Origin: SABY01 sp964593705
Lineage (GTDB): Bacteria > Bacteroidota > Bacteroidia > Bacteroidales > 4484-276
Assembly: GCA_964593705.1 (NCBI GenBank)
Contig: CAZQIV010000002.1
Span: forward strand, 1-64,000
Length of the DNA: 64,000 nucleotides
Reading direction: 5' to 3'
The notes under the pieces were generated by a model. It was given only the letters and a program-made list of their open reading frames with translations. It was not told the origin of the DNA and made no database searches. Shown here piece by piece: positions 42,668-51,662 of this stretch (positions within the stretch are counted from its first letter, which is position 1; each line of letters begins with the position of its first letter). The translations under genes were made by a program, and so were the position numbers.

Positions 42668-42900
42668 GTGCCTTTTCGAGAGTTCACCCAAAATTTTTGG
42701 GCATAATGAGGAGATGTTGAGTGAAGTCCCGCACGTGCGGGATCCCGTTTTTTCGGGGAAATCCCGCCCTTGCGGGAACATTATGAAATAGATTTCTCAC
42801 CACCAGTTGGCGGATCGAAAAGATTTCTCCTGCCGCAGGTGCAGCATCGAAATAACAAAGCCCCGGGCGTAAATGGGTGTTTAACAGTTATTTTTTCACC
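42668..42900 (-). repeat. Dispersed intergenic repeat (MITE-like family, copy 2, inverted)
   Basis: In reverse orientation this repeats the right part of the copy at 1865-2300: the ends ACCCATTTAC, GTTATTTCGATGC and the CCTCATTATGCCCAAAAA portion are shared with 2100-2280 and 55500-55600. GC-rich 'cccgcacgtgcggg' hairpins are again present. The remaining part of the gap 42625-43111 is AT-rich and without genes. Confidence 0.65.
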
Positions 42901-43111
42901 GGTTTACAAAAAGTTGTCATTAGTAGCACAAATATTTTTTAATGTTTAACACGCTGAATTCATAAGCTTTACATTTTCTTGTATTGTTAATGTAAGCTTT
43001 CGGTAATGTTTTGTAAGCCCCATATTGATTTAAGTAAATGTTTTGTAACTCCAAAAAGTTGCAATCGCATTTTTGATGTTATTTCTTTGCCCCAATCAAT
43101 CAATGCACAAG

Positions 43112-43270
43112 ATGTCGAATAAAAAGAAAAATATTGTTGGGGATAAAAAAAAAGCAGAAGAGGAAACTCCTGAGGAGAGCCTGCAAAAAATTATTGATAA
43201 TGCCCGCACAAAATCCGAAGCTTACAAGAAAATTCTTAAGTCACTTAATACTAACAAAAACAGAGATTAA
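43112..43270 (+). CDS. Small charged protein of unknown function
   Basis: Encodes 52 residues (MSNKKKNIVGDKKKAEEETP, then a helical segment ESLQKIIDNARTKSEAYKKI and a Lys-rich end). It is highly charged and lacks a signal. The ATG at 43112 is preferred; TTG/ATG codons upstream read through the leader. The stop lies 2 bases before the start of the giant T9SS gene, so it may be translated in a coupled way with it. It could also be just a leader frame. Confidence 0.5.
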   Translation: MSNKKKNIVGDKKKAEEETPEESLQKIIDNARTKSEAYKKILKSLNTNKNRD

Positions 43271-43272
43271 TT

Positions 43273-46200
43273 ATGAAGAAAGTTTATTTATTAATTGTTT
43301 TAATGCTTGGCATTGGTGTTTCGATAAACACCATGGCCCAACGTACATTCCACGGCGAAGGTGGTGAAAAGCCCAACCAAAACGAACCCACATTAAGGTT
43401 TGGTGATTTCATTTATGACCAATCTGCTGACGAAGAATATGGCGGATACATCGTATCCCAGTTTTTTACCGATACAGCCAGCGCTGACTTATCCAGCGAA
43501 GCTGCAGATGACTTTGTAATACCCGAAGGCGAAACATGGACCATTGGTTCATTTGGCGTTTGGGGACAATGGTGGGCGGATAGCCAGGGAAATCCTGAAA
43601 AAATCGACATCACAATCTATGAAGATGACGGTGGAAAGCCTGGTGCTGTAATAGATGGATATGGCGAAGAAACCAATTTTTATGCAAACGAATGGGTTGA
43701 ACTTAACCAATATGGCGACGAAGAGCTTCATGCTTATTACAACTTTACTTTCCCCAGTAATCTAACGCTTACTGAAGGACACTACTGGATCAGTTTCCAG
43801 ATACACGATAGCTACGATAAAGTTGGTCAATTTGGCTGGGATGACAAAACTAACGCAAATTGGGAAGCATGGCACTGGCGCAACCCGGGTGGTGGTTTTC
43901 CTGGCGCTTGGGTTGACTGGGCACCAAGTAATGTTGTAACACCATTTGGTAACTATTTGGACCTCAGGTTTGCCCTTTATGCTGAAGCTTATGACAACGA
44001 CATTGCCACCACGGCAATTACAAGTCCTGCAACTGGTGTTCTTACTTCTACTGAAACAGTAACTATGACCATAAAGAACCAAGGGAACGATACCCAAACC
44101 GGTTTTGATGTTGCATTCCAGGTTGACGGTGGTGCATGGGAGATTGAAAATGTTGGTGCTCTTGAACTGGCATCAGAAGAATCAGGTGACTATACTTTTA
44201 CAGCAACTGCTGATCTTTCTACTACAGGCTTCCATACCATCAATGCTAAAACAATGCTAGTTGGTGATGAGCAGCCTGCCAATGATGAAACAATGATTGA
44301 GGTTACCAATTATGGTACAATTCACCAAATGGTAAACAACGATACAATTGATATCACAACCTGCTCAGGTACATTTACAGATATGGGTGGAGTTGATGGC
44401 CCAATCATGGCAAGCGACAATGGTGTTGTGACTTTCATACCAGCACCCGGACAGAAAATTAAAATGGATTTCTTTGGCGTTTGGGATATTTCACACCCAA
44501 CAGGTGGTGTTAAGCCTTTCCAGGTATTTGATGGCCCGGATGTAAATTCACCATTACTTGGCGAGTGGACACAAAACGACTGGAGAGATTATGGCATTAA
44601 GCCAGACATCCTGAAAGCACTTGGCGAAACTGGCGCAATGACCATCAGGTATCAAGCACCGAGTTGGATTACTAACCCTCCATTCCCTGAAGGATGGACA
44701 GCATTGGTTGAATGCTACACCCAGGAAGATGATGACTTCGAAATGACCGACTTCCATATTGATCCCACACTGGTTTTTACCGATCAGGATATCACTTTCT
44801 CGGCTACTGTAAGGAATATTGGAGCCAGTGCACAAACTAAAACTGTTACTTTTTATGTGAATGATGTAGAAGTTGGTACAGCAACTACCGAAGAGGTTGC
44901 ACCAACCGAATCTGCAACTGTAGAATATGTACACGTATTTACCGCATCAGGAGATGTAGTAATTAAAGCTGCTTTACCTGAAGATTCAGGTGATATTGAT
45001 GACAACGAAATGACAGTTGAAACATTTGTATGGCTCAATGGTTGGTTTGTTGAGAGTTTTGATGATGGATATTTTCCACCAGATGATTGGACACCAGGTC
45101 CATCATGGTCAGGAAATGAATGGGGCTACTCCGGTGCTTGCGCAACATCGTATGTTGAAACCTTTACGGAAGACACTTTGTGGACACCACAACTTGTAAT
45201 GCATGATGGCGATTTTATTTCGTTCTACGCCAAGACATCAAACTGGTGGCCTGGTAACCTGAAAGTTGTTTGGAAAAACGGTGAGACCGGTGCAACGGAA
45301 TTGTTAGAATATGTAGATCTTGCATTCTCTTCACAATTTATCGATTTCCAGGTAGATGTTTCTGCAGCTGCCGGTAATAACTATCTTGGTTTTGTAAACG
45401 TTGGTGACGTTGCATGGTCATGGGGTTCTGATATTTCTCTTGATGAGGTGATGGGTGCCGGCATCCTCTACTTCTACTTCGATTATGACATGAAGATGGT
45501 TGAGTTTAATCCTAACCCAACACCTTCGAAAAACGAAGCTGTTGACTATGAAGTGACCGTTCAAAACAATGGCCTTGTTGCCCTGGCCGATGGTGATTAC
45601 ACTGTTAAGATTATGCAAATTACCGAAGACGGTGATGTTGAAATGGCATCTGTACCCGGTATTGCAGCAAATCCAACACAGGTGAAAACACATACTTTAT
45701 CCGTTACTTTCGATAAAATTGGACCTACCGAAGTTTATGCAGTGGTTGACCTTGCGAGTGACCAAAAATTAGACAATAATACGTCTATTGTAAGGCCGGT
45801 TTATGTACAGGTAAATGGAACAACAATCGTTGAGGTTGCTGACGGAACTGATGAGGAATTTAGCATTCCAAGTGGTATGGGACAGGCATCGAGCATTAGT
45901 GAAGTTATTTATCCGGCTGAAATGATTAGCCCAACCGATGTAACTGGCTTCATCACAGGTATAGCTTATGAATTCAATAACTATAATACTGCACCTACAC
46001 TTGGCGTACCAATTGAAATTTGGGTTGGAGAAACTGAAGAGGATGACCTTACCAATGGATACATTAATGGTACTGAACTAACCCAAGTTGCAGTAGCTAC
46101 GATTGATTTGCAGATGGGACTTAACCAACAGTTATATATTCCATTCCTTGCACCTTACGATTACCAGGGCGGAAACCTTTGTGTGCTGTTCTTTAAGCCA

Positions 46201-49200
46201 TACACTAACGACTGGTACGCTGGTGTTCAGTGGTTAGGAACCAGTCATGGCCCGGTGCCTGACAGCACTGTAGCTTATTCAACATCTTATAACCCACCAC
46301 TCGATCCAAATACAATTGGTTCAAATCCAAACCTTAACTGGAGAGCCTTTACGCCAAAAACTTCATTCTATATTGGTACGGTAGGAACTGCAAACCTTTC
46401 GGGCTTTGTTTACGACGAAACCAGCGCTCCCTTTGAAGGTGTAACAGTTGAAGTTGTGGGATTTGATAATGAAACGACTTCTACAGCTAACGGAAGTTAC
46501 AGTTTTCTCGACCTGCTGGCATGGGAGAATTTGATTAGAGCATCTTATTTTGGCTATTATAACAATGACCAGAGTATTGTGCTTTTCGGGGAAGAAGTCA
46601 ACACACTTGATTTTAATATGGAACTATTGCCTCTGGTAACAGTTTATGGCAAAGTAAGAGGTAGCGACGATTACTCACATTGGCTGGAAGGTGCTCAGGT
46701 TTCCTTAACAGGTTATGAAGACTATTCCACAACCGTAGATTCTGCAGGTAATTTTTCATTCGAATATGTTTATGGTGCCAAAACTTATTCAGTTATGGTA
46801 ACCTACCCCGGTTATCAAACATACACCAACACCAATGTTCAGGTAACGGATGTTGATAAAAACCTCTACACCCTCTCACTTACTGAGCTAAAAACAAGTC
46901 CTTTCTATACACAGGCAGAACAGGTAAACCCGGGAACTGTTAAGGTTAACTGGAACGCTCCATTAGACGGTATTGCCAGTCAATTAACCTGGGATTACTA
47001 TATTAACAATGGATATACTGCTGATTTGGGCGAGGAAGTTTGGTTAGGTAACATCTATGAGATGGAACCCGGAACCATTACACAAGTTTCATTGTACTGG
47101 GCTCAATATGGCGAGACCTCTGATACAGTTAGGCTTGACCTTGTTGACCTCGAAGGCAACGTGTTTTATTCAAGTGAACGGTTTATTACTGTGCATGATG
47201 GTTGGACTGTAGTTGATGTTCCAAATATTACTTTTGAAGGCGGACAGTTTTATGCCATGGCCTATTGGGATGGTATGAATCCTGATTATACCGACTACCT
47301 TGCATCTGACCAATACGAAGCAGGTTTGGGTATCAACTTTGCTTACATCATGTATCCTGGTGCTGCACCTTATTTGCTTTCAGAAGTAGAAGAACTAATG
47401 GGTTATGATTTCACTTTCCAGATTGATATTGATATTGTAAATGCAGCTCCTGAAGCAGGCCGTTACAACGAAGGCTACAACGTTTTCCGTGGCCTCTATA
47501 GTGATATTAACAACTGGTCATCCTGGATAAAAATAAACGATGAGCCTGTAATGGGTAACGAATATCTGGATGGCGAATGGCCACAACCCGAAGAAGGTTA
47601 TACCTATGGTGTTCAAACCGTTTACACAACCGGTACGTCTGAGGCAGCGTTCTCAACACCAATCGTTCATAATCCTGACCTTCCATGCGACATGCCATGG
47701 ACATACATTCAAACAGGTCAAGTACATACGATTAGCATTCCTGCAACTGCAGATGTTCATATTTTTGGTGAACCGCTTGAAAACGGCGACTGGATTGGTG
47801 TTTTCTATGTTGATGATAATGGTGATGAAGTTTGTGGTGGTGCCGGAAAATGGGGTGGTCCTTTTGGAACAGGTGGCGCTGCAGTAAATGCTTACGGTGA
47901 TGATCTGACAACTCCTGAAAAAGATGGTTTTGCTGCCGGCGAAACTTTTAGATGGAGAATGCATACTTGTGCTACATGGATTGAATATCCTGCCGGAGCT
48001 ACTTATAACGATACCATACCTTACCAGGGACAGTTTGCCGACTTCGGCCTTTCAGTCTTAACCTCACTGCAAGTGATGTATTGCCAGTATTATTCATTCA
48101 CCCAGGGTTGGAACAGCCTTTCAAGTTATATTATTCCTTTGGATGCTGATGTGGAAACAATGTTTGCTCCAATGGTTGATGAACTCACCATTTTGAGAAA
48201 CCTCTCACAAGTTTACTGGCCCGGCGAAAACCTTAACACCATGGGCGACTGGAACAGCGCTTCAGGATATGTTATGAAAGTAACCGAGGATATGCCTTAT
48301 GAAATATGTGGTGCCGAATTTGCCTCAGGAGAAATTGCCCTGGAGAACGCCGGATGGTATTACCTGCCGGTTCCAAGCCAATGTGATGTGGATGCTATGG
48401 GTCTTTTTGCTGATGCTATGGATGATATTGTAATCGTTCAGGAACTCATCGGCACACAGGTATTCTGGCCTGCACAACAAGTTTATACCCTCGAAACATT
48501 AACATCTGGCAAATCCTATAAGATGAAGATTACTAACCCGATCACCCTAACCTTCCCAATGTGCGAAGGTAAAGCGGCTTCGACAACTTTCTCTCAAATC
48601 AACACGATTGAAACTCCCTGGGGACAAATCAATATGACCCCGGCTTCACAACTGGTATCATTCCCTGCCGAAACATTGGCTGCAATGAACAAAGGCGACA
48701 TGATTGGCGCTTTCGATCAAAACAACGCGCTTTGTGCTTATATGCAAATTGACGGTACATCACAAAACCAGGCAATGATTTTATTTGGTGATGATGTTAC
48801 AAGCTTCGGGAAAGACGGCTTCACTGATGGTGAAATCATTTCGTTCCGTATGATGACAGCACAAAGCGGTGAAGAAGTAACACTGGATGTTGAGTGGGAT
48901 TACAGTCTTGAGAATGCCTCAGGAAACTTCTATTCAGAGAGTCTTTCAGCAGTTAAATCTGTAACGCTGGGCACAACAGGTATAGGAAATATAACAACCA
49001 GTGAGGTTGAAATATATCCAAATCCTGCCTCAGATGTAGTTGTAATTAGCATCAACGCCGAGCAATTCAGTACAGCCGATGTTACCATTTTCGATACCAA
49101 AGGAAATGTTGTATTGGAAACTGTTGTAACAGATAACGAAACTACTTTAAACATCAGCAATCTCGAAACAGGGATTTACTTTGTTAAGATTAACGCTGAA

Positions 49201-49236
49201 CTCTTCAACAAAATCACGAAACTTATTGTAAAGTAA
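43273..49236 (+). CDS. Giant multidomain secreted protein with T9SS type A sorting domain
   Basis: Encodes 1987 residues. After the signal peptide (LLIVLMLGIGVSINTMAQ) come, in order: a beta-sandwich domain (about 40-240); CARDB-like adhesion domains (about 240-340, 490-590, 750-850); a CUB-like domain (about 350-480); a MAM/cleaved-adhesin type domain (WFVESFDDGYFPPDDW, about 595-740); two carboxypeptidase-regulatory-like domains (LSGFVYDETSAPFEGVTVEV near 1045, VYGKVRGSDDYSHWLEGAQV near 1127); two copies of a D-W/M-IG-x-F module (near 1515 and 1820); a GWNSLSSYI module (about 1600-1780); and a T9SS type A tail (EIYPNPASDVVVISIN, about 1915-1987). No protease motif was seen. It is probably an adhesin or cell-surface scaffold. 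A strong terminator follows. Confidence 0.88.
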   Translation: MKKVYLLIVLMLGIGVSINTMAQRTFHGEGGEKPNQNEPTLRFGDFIYDQSADEEYGGYIVSQFFTDTASADLSSEAADDFVIPEGETWTIGSFGVWGQWWADSQGNPEKIDITIYEDDGGKPGAVIDGYGEETNFYANEWVELNQYGDEELHAYYNFTFPSNLTLTEGHYWISFQIHDSYDKVGQFGWDDKTNANWEAWHWRNPGGGFPGAWVDWAPSNVVTPFGNYLDLRFALYAEAYDNDIATTAITSPATGVLTSTETVTMTIKNQGNDTQTGFDVAFQVDGGAWEIENVGALELASEESGDYTFTATADLSTTGFHTINAKTMLVGDEQPANDETMIEVTNYGTIHQMVNNDTIDITTCSGTFTDMGGVDGPIMASDNGVVTFIPAPGQKIKMDFFGVWDISHPTGGVKPFQVFDGPDVNSPLLGEWTQNDWRDYGIKPDILKALGETGAMTIRYQAPSWITNPPFPEGWTALVECYTQEDDDFEMTDFHIDPTLVFTDQDITFSATVRNIGASAQTKTVTFYVNDVEVGTATTEEVAPTESATVEYVHVFTASGDVVIKAALPEDSGDIDDNEMTVETFVWLNGWFVESFDDGYFPPDDWTPGPSWSGNEWGYSGACATSYVETFTEDTLWTPQLVMHDGDFISFYAKTSNWWPGNLKVVWKNGETGATELLEYVDLAFSSQFIDFQVDVSAAAGNNYLGFVNVGDVAWSWGSDISLDEVMGAGILYFYFDYDMKMVEFNPNPTPSKNEAVDYEVTVQNNGLVALADGDYTVKIMQITEDGDVEMASVPGIAANPTQVKTHTLSVTFDKIGPTEVYAVVDLASDQKLDNNTSIVRPVYVQVNGTTIVEVADGTDEEFSIPSGMGQASSISEVIYPAEMISPTDVTGFITGIAYEFNNYNTAPTLGVPIEIWVGETEEDDLTNGYINGTELTQVAVATIDLQMGLNQQLYIPFLAPYDYQGGNLCVLFFKPYTNDWYAGVQWLGTSHGPVPDSTVAYSTSYNPPLDPNTIGSNPNLNWRAFTPKTSFYIGTVGTANLSGFVYDETSAPFEGVTVEVVGFDNETTSTANGSYSFLDLLAWENLIRASYFGYYNNDQSIVLFGEEVNTLDFNMELLPLVTVYGKVRGSDDYSHWLEGAQVSLTGYEDYSTTVDSAGNFSFEYVYGAKTYSVMVTYPGYQTYTNTNVQVTDVDKNLYTLSLTELKTSPFYTQAEQVNPGTVKVNWNAPLDGIASQLTWDYYINNGYTADLGEEVWLGNIYEMEPGTITQVSLYWAQYGETSDTVRLDLVDLEGNVFYSSERFITVHDGWTVVDVPNITFEGGQFYAMAYWDGMNPDYTDYLASDQYEAGLGINFAYIMYPGAAPYLLSEVEELMGYDFTFQIDIDIVNAAPEAGRYNEGYNVFRGLYSDINNWSSWIKINDEPVMGNEYLDGEWPQPEEGYTYGVQTVYTTGTSEAAFSTPIVHNPDLPCDMPWTYIQTGQVHTISIPATADVHIFGEPLENGDWIGVFYVDDNGDEVCGGAGKWGGPFGTGGAAVNAYGDDLTTPEKDGFAAGETFRWRMHTCATWIEYPAGATYNDTIPYQGQFADFGLSVLTSLQVMYCQYYSFTQGWNSLSSYIIPLDADVETMFAPMVDELTILRNLSQVYWPGENLNTMGDWNSASGYVMKVTEDMPYEICGAEFASGEIALENAGWYYLPVPSQCDVDAMGLFADAMDDIVIVQELIGTQVFWPAQQVYTLETLTSGKSYKMKITNPITLTFPMCEGKAASTTFSQINTIETPWGQINMTPASQLVSFPAETLAAMNKGDMIGAFDQNNALCAYMQIDGTSQNQAMILFGDDVTSFGKDGFTDGEIISFRMMTAQSGEEVTLDVEWDYSLENASGNFYSESLSAVKSVTLGTTGIGNITTSEVEIYPNPASDVVVISINAEQFSTADVTIFDTKGNVVLETVVTDNETTLNISNLETGIYFVKINAELFNKITKLIVK

Positions 49237-49260
49237 GTATTTTTCATAAACGTTAGGTTA

Positions 49261-49297
49261 AACCCTGTCTGCCACCCGGCGGGCAGGGTTTTTTTTA
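49261..49297 (+). terminator. Strong rho-independent terminator after the giant gene
   Basis: AACCCTGTCTGCC and GGCGGGCAGGGTT form a 13-bp stem with two G-T pairs and a 4-base loop, followed by eight T. It lies 24 bases after the stop codon, directly before hairpin array 1. Confidence 0.92.
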
Positions 49298-49304
49298 TAT
49301 ACCA

Positions 49305-50025
49305 GTCATCCGATGAATTACTCCCGGAAGTGGATTTGTTCCCATGCTCAAAGTGTCATTTGCTTATACAACATTCATCGGATGACTTTCCCGGATTACC
49401 AGTTTTGAGTCACACCGTGAATAGCGAAGGGCAGTTGTACTTTATTTTGAAAAGCTCCTCTACTGTTAGAAAGAATTCACGGTGTGACTTGTGCCCCCCT
49501 GGAATAGTCACACCGTGAATAGCTTAAGGCAGTTGTACTTTATTTTTTAAAAACTGCTCTGATTTTTTGAAGTAATTCACGGTGTGACTTGTGTTGGAAT
49601 ATAGTCATCCGATGAATTACTCTTGGAAGTAGCATTATTCCCTTATGCAAGATGTCAATTGCTTTAGCATTATTCATCGGATGACTTTTCCAGTTTAACG
49701 GTTTTGAGTCATCCGATGAATTACTCCCGGAAGTAGTAATTTTACCATGAGTACGGTGTCATTTGCATAAGCACTATTCATCGGATGACTTTTCCCAGGT
49801 TACCGTTTTCAGTCATCCGATGAATTACTCCCGGAAGTAACCTTGTTCCCATGCACAAAGTGTCTTATGCTTAAGCGTTATTCATCGGATGACTTTTCCG
49901 GATTACCAGGTTTGAGTCACACCGTGAATAAGCCCAGACAGTTGTGCTTTACTTTTAAAAGACTGCTCCGCTCCTGGAAACCATTCACGGTGTGACTTGT
50001 GTTGGAATTTAGTCATCCGATGAAT
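49305..50025. repeat. Hairpin array 1: seven units of two types (A B B A A A B) and a left half A
   Basis: Units of 80-82 bp have 14-base inverted ends. Type A ends are GTCATCCGATGAAT and ATTCATCGGATGAC; type B ends are GTCACACCGTGAAT and ATTCACGGTGTGAC. Units: A 49305-49386, B 49409-49488, B 49507-49588, A 49604-49685, A 49708-49789, A 49812-49893, B 49916-49996, left half of A 50012-50025. Every linker after A is 22 bp (TTTCCCGGATTACCAGTTTT type); linkers after B are 15-18 bp. Type A interiors carry ACTCCCGGAAGT, a near-palindrome. No open reading frame. The half unit abuts a truncated priA. Confidence 0.9.
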
Positions 50026-50113
50026 CACTCGTAAGGCACCCGACCCGGTACGTAAAAGTGCCCGCCACAGGCAGCGGCAATAGTACTTCGGCAAAAAGCG
50101 TGATGCGTTCCAT
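50009..50113 (-). pseudogene. priA: 5' fragment of priA cut off by hairpin array 1
   Basis: The minus-strand ATG at 50113 opens MERITLFAEVLLPLPVAGTF and TYRV, the characteristic start of the primosomal helicase PriA in Bacteroidota. After TYRV the frame enters unrelated sequence and the arm of the broken type A unit, ending at a TAA (50009-50011). Only about 24 PriA residues remain; the helicase domains are absent from the window. A TATTTTTG box upstream (minus strand, about 50165-50172) shows that the promoter region is also kept. A functional priA must lie elsewhere, or the chromosome was rearranged here. Confidence 0.75.
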
Positions 50114-50245
50114 GCTGATTCTTTTTTTGCACCTTTAAAATAAGCTGTGTGCCGGGCAAAAATAGTAAGGAAAATTTTAGGAGGGCAGTGGAGGTCAATT
50201 TTTACTGTATTTTGTGAAAATCAAAAATATTTTTACCAAAATTCA

Positions 50246-50277
50246 TTTGGTAATTAAAAACATTATGTCTATATTTG
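50246..50277 (+). promoter_or_regulatory. Promoter of the lipoprotein gene with long leader
   Basis: TTTG at 50246-50249 and TATATTTG at 50270-50277 lie 20 bases apart, a near-consensus Bacteroidota promoter. Transcription would begin near 50284, leaving about 310 bases of leader before the ATG at 50595. Confidence 0.65.
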
Positions 50278-50298
50278 CCTCTCTAAGAAAGGGTTAAA

Positions 50299-50382
50299 AT
50301 GAAAGGTTCTTTTTTACATAGCGCTACCCCCCCCCGCAGAAAAACTTTCCTGCGACGGAGCAAAACTCTTTTGCAGGCTTAA
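50299..50382 (+). CDS. Possible leader peptide with C9 tract
   Basis: A 27-residue frame (MKGSFLHSATPPRRKTFLRR, then SKTLLQA) begins about 15 bases after the predicted transcription start. It contains nine consecutive C (50327-50335), followed by a GCAAAA-ctc-TTTTGC hairpin near 50360-50375. Its place in the leader suggests a regulatory upstream frame, but it may be chance. Slippage in the C tract would change its frame. Confidence 0.3.
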   Translation: MKGSFLHSATPPRRKTFLRRSKTLLQA

Positions 50383-50594
50383 AAACAAACCTTCCACATG
50401 TTCCCCGCCTCCAGCCGGTTACCTTTTCTTTTCGCTGCAACTGCCTCCCGCATTTTATTCATCACACCATAAAATCTGTTATCCAAAAGCTTCAGCTTTT
50501 CCTTTTGAGTTTGTATTTACCTAACTTTTGTCATTGCTCTTTTCTTAAAATTTTGTTTTTTAATAAATTTCCTTAAACCTTTAAATTTTGTACA

Positions 50595-51605
50595 ATGAAA
50601 ATTTTTAAACTAACAATTCTTTCTTTGGCAGTATTCGTTTTGGCTGCCATTATTTATTCCTGCTCAAAGCAGGATAACGCGGAACCGGTAAGTTCCACAA
50701 GCGAAATCTCCCAATCCAATGCCGACATCCTGATCGAAAACAAGATCAGGGCGTTTAAAAGCAAAATGGAATTCCAACGCGAAAATCCAGGCTACAAAAG
50801 CGGTGAAAGTATGGGTGTGGACAGTGCTGTGTGGTATTTTAAAGCCGCGCTTAATTATACCTATGCCAGAGCCGGAGTTGATTTCAACTATCTTAGCAGC
50901 GATTCAGCCACAATAAATGTGTCAACATCCAATGGAGAAATCGCTGAGAATGAACTTCCCGGCATTTATCAGCAGATACTCGATAGTGTAAGAGCGATTT
51001 ATAATACTGCCGAAGGAAATGGTAAAAACCTGCTCATGGTGAATGTTGTCTCGTCGGATGCGTCCGCCAATTCTACCGATCTGACTATTTATGCCGCTAC
51101 AGGTTCAACAACGCCCACCTACATTTACGGATATTTTGATGAAACCGATTACTGGAAATGGGGCCTTGAACTTGGTAAATGTGGAGAATTCGAGGGGGAA
51201 GATGTTGGCCAGGATGCAACAACAGTCTTACAGTACCATATCAATCATCCATCGGTTTCTTATCCTCCCGGCACCTATTTTATTCCTGATGAAAACCCAA
51301 CACGGTGGAAGTATTACAATGATTACCCGGATGCAAATAGTCCTGGTGGATACAGACTATTTTATGCCTATGATGAACCACTTTGGACTTATCCTATTTG
51401 TATTCCACCTGAAGATATGGAATATTACTTGTATGATGGCGTGGTGTATATTATGAACGACCTCAAACCTGCGGGTAAATACCTTACTTTTGGTGAAGTA
51501 ACCTGGGATTATGAAAGTGGTGATGAGTGGGTAAAATACACACATAAGGCCCGTTTCACCTTTGGCGACAAGTACATTTCAGTCGAACCTGGTGAAACAT
51601 TATAA
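50595..51605 (+). CDS. Lipoprotein of unknown function
   Basis: Encodes 336 residues. The lipoprotein signal peptide ends in LAAIIYSCSKQ with the lipidated Cys at residue 23, so the protein is anchored in a membrane, probably facing the periplasm or surface. The rest is beta-rich with many aromatic residues (YIYGYFDETDYWKWGLELGKC, YYNDYPDANSPGGYRLFYAY). I do not recognise a domain. It has its own promoter and forms, with the following T9SS gene, the cargo between the two hairpin arrays. Confidence 0.8.
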   Translation: MKIFKLTILSLAVFVLAAIIYSCSKQDNAEPVSSTSEISQSNADILIENKIRAFKSKMEFQRENPGYKSGESMGVDSAVWYFKAALNYTYARAGVDFNYLSSDSATINVSTSNGEIAENELPGIYQQILDSVRAIYNTAEGNGKNLLMVNVVSSDASANSTDLTIYAATGSTTPTYIYGYFDETDYWKWGLELGKCGEFEGEDVGQDATTVLQYHINHPSVSYPPGTYFIPDENPTRWKYYNDYPDANSPGGYRLFYAYDEPLWTYPICIPPEDMEYYLYDGVVYIMNDLKPAGKYLTFGEVTWDYESGDEWVKYTHKARFTFGDKYISVEPGETL

Positions 51606-51616
51606 ATTATAAACCT

Positions 51617-51646
51617 CCCTCACAAGCATATTTGTGTTTGTGAGGG
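51617..51646 (+). terminator. Hairpin between the lipoprotein and T9SS genes
   Basis: CCCTCACAA (51617-51625) pairs with TTGTGAGGG (51638-51646) with a 12-base loop. No T-run follows directly, so it may be a partial terminator or an mRNA-stability hairpin between the genes. Confidence 0.45.
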
Positions 51647-51662
51647 TATAATTCTTAACAAA

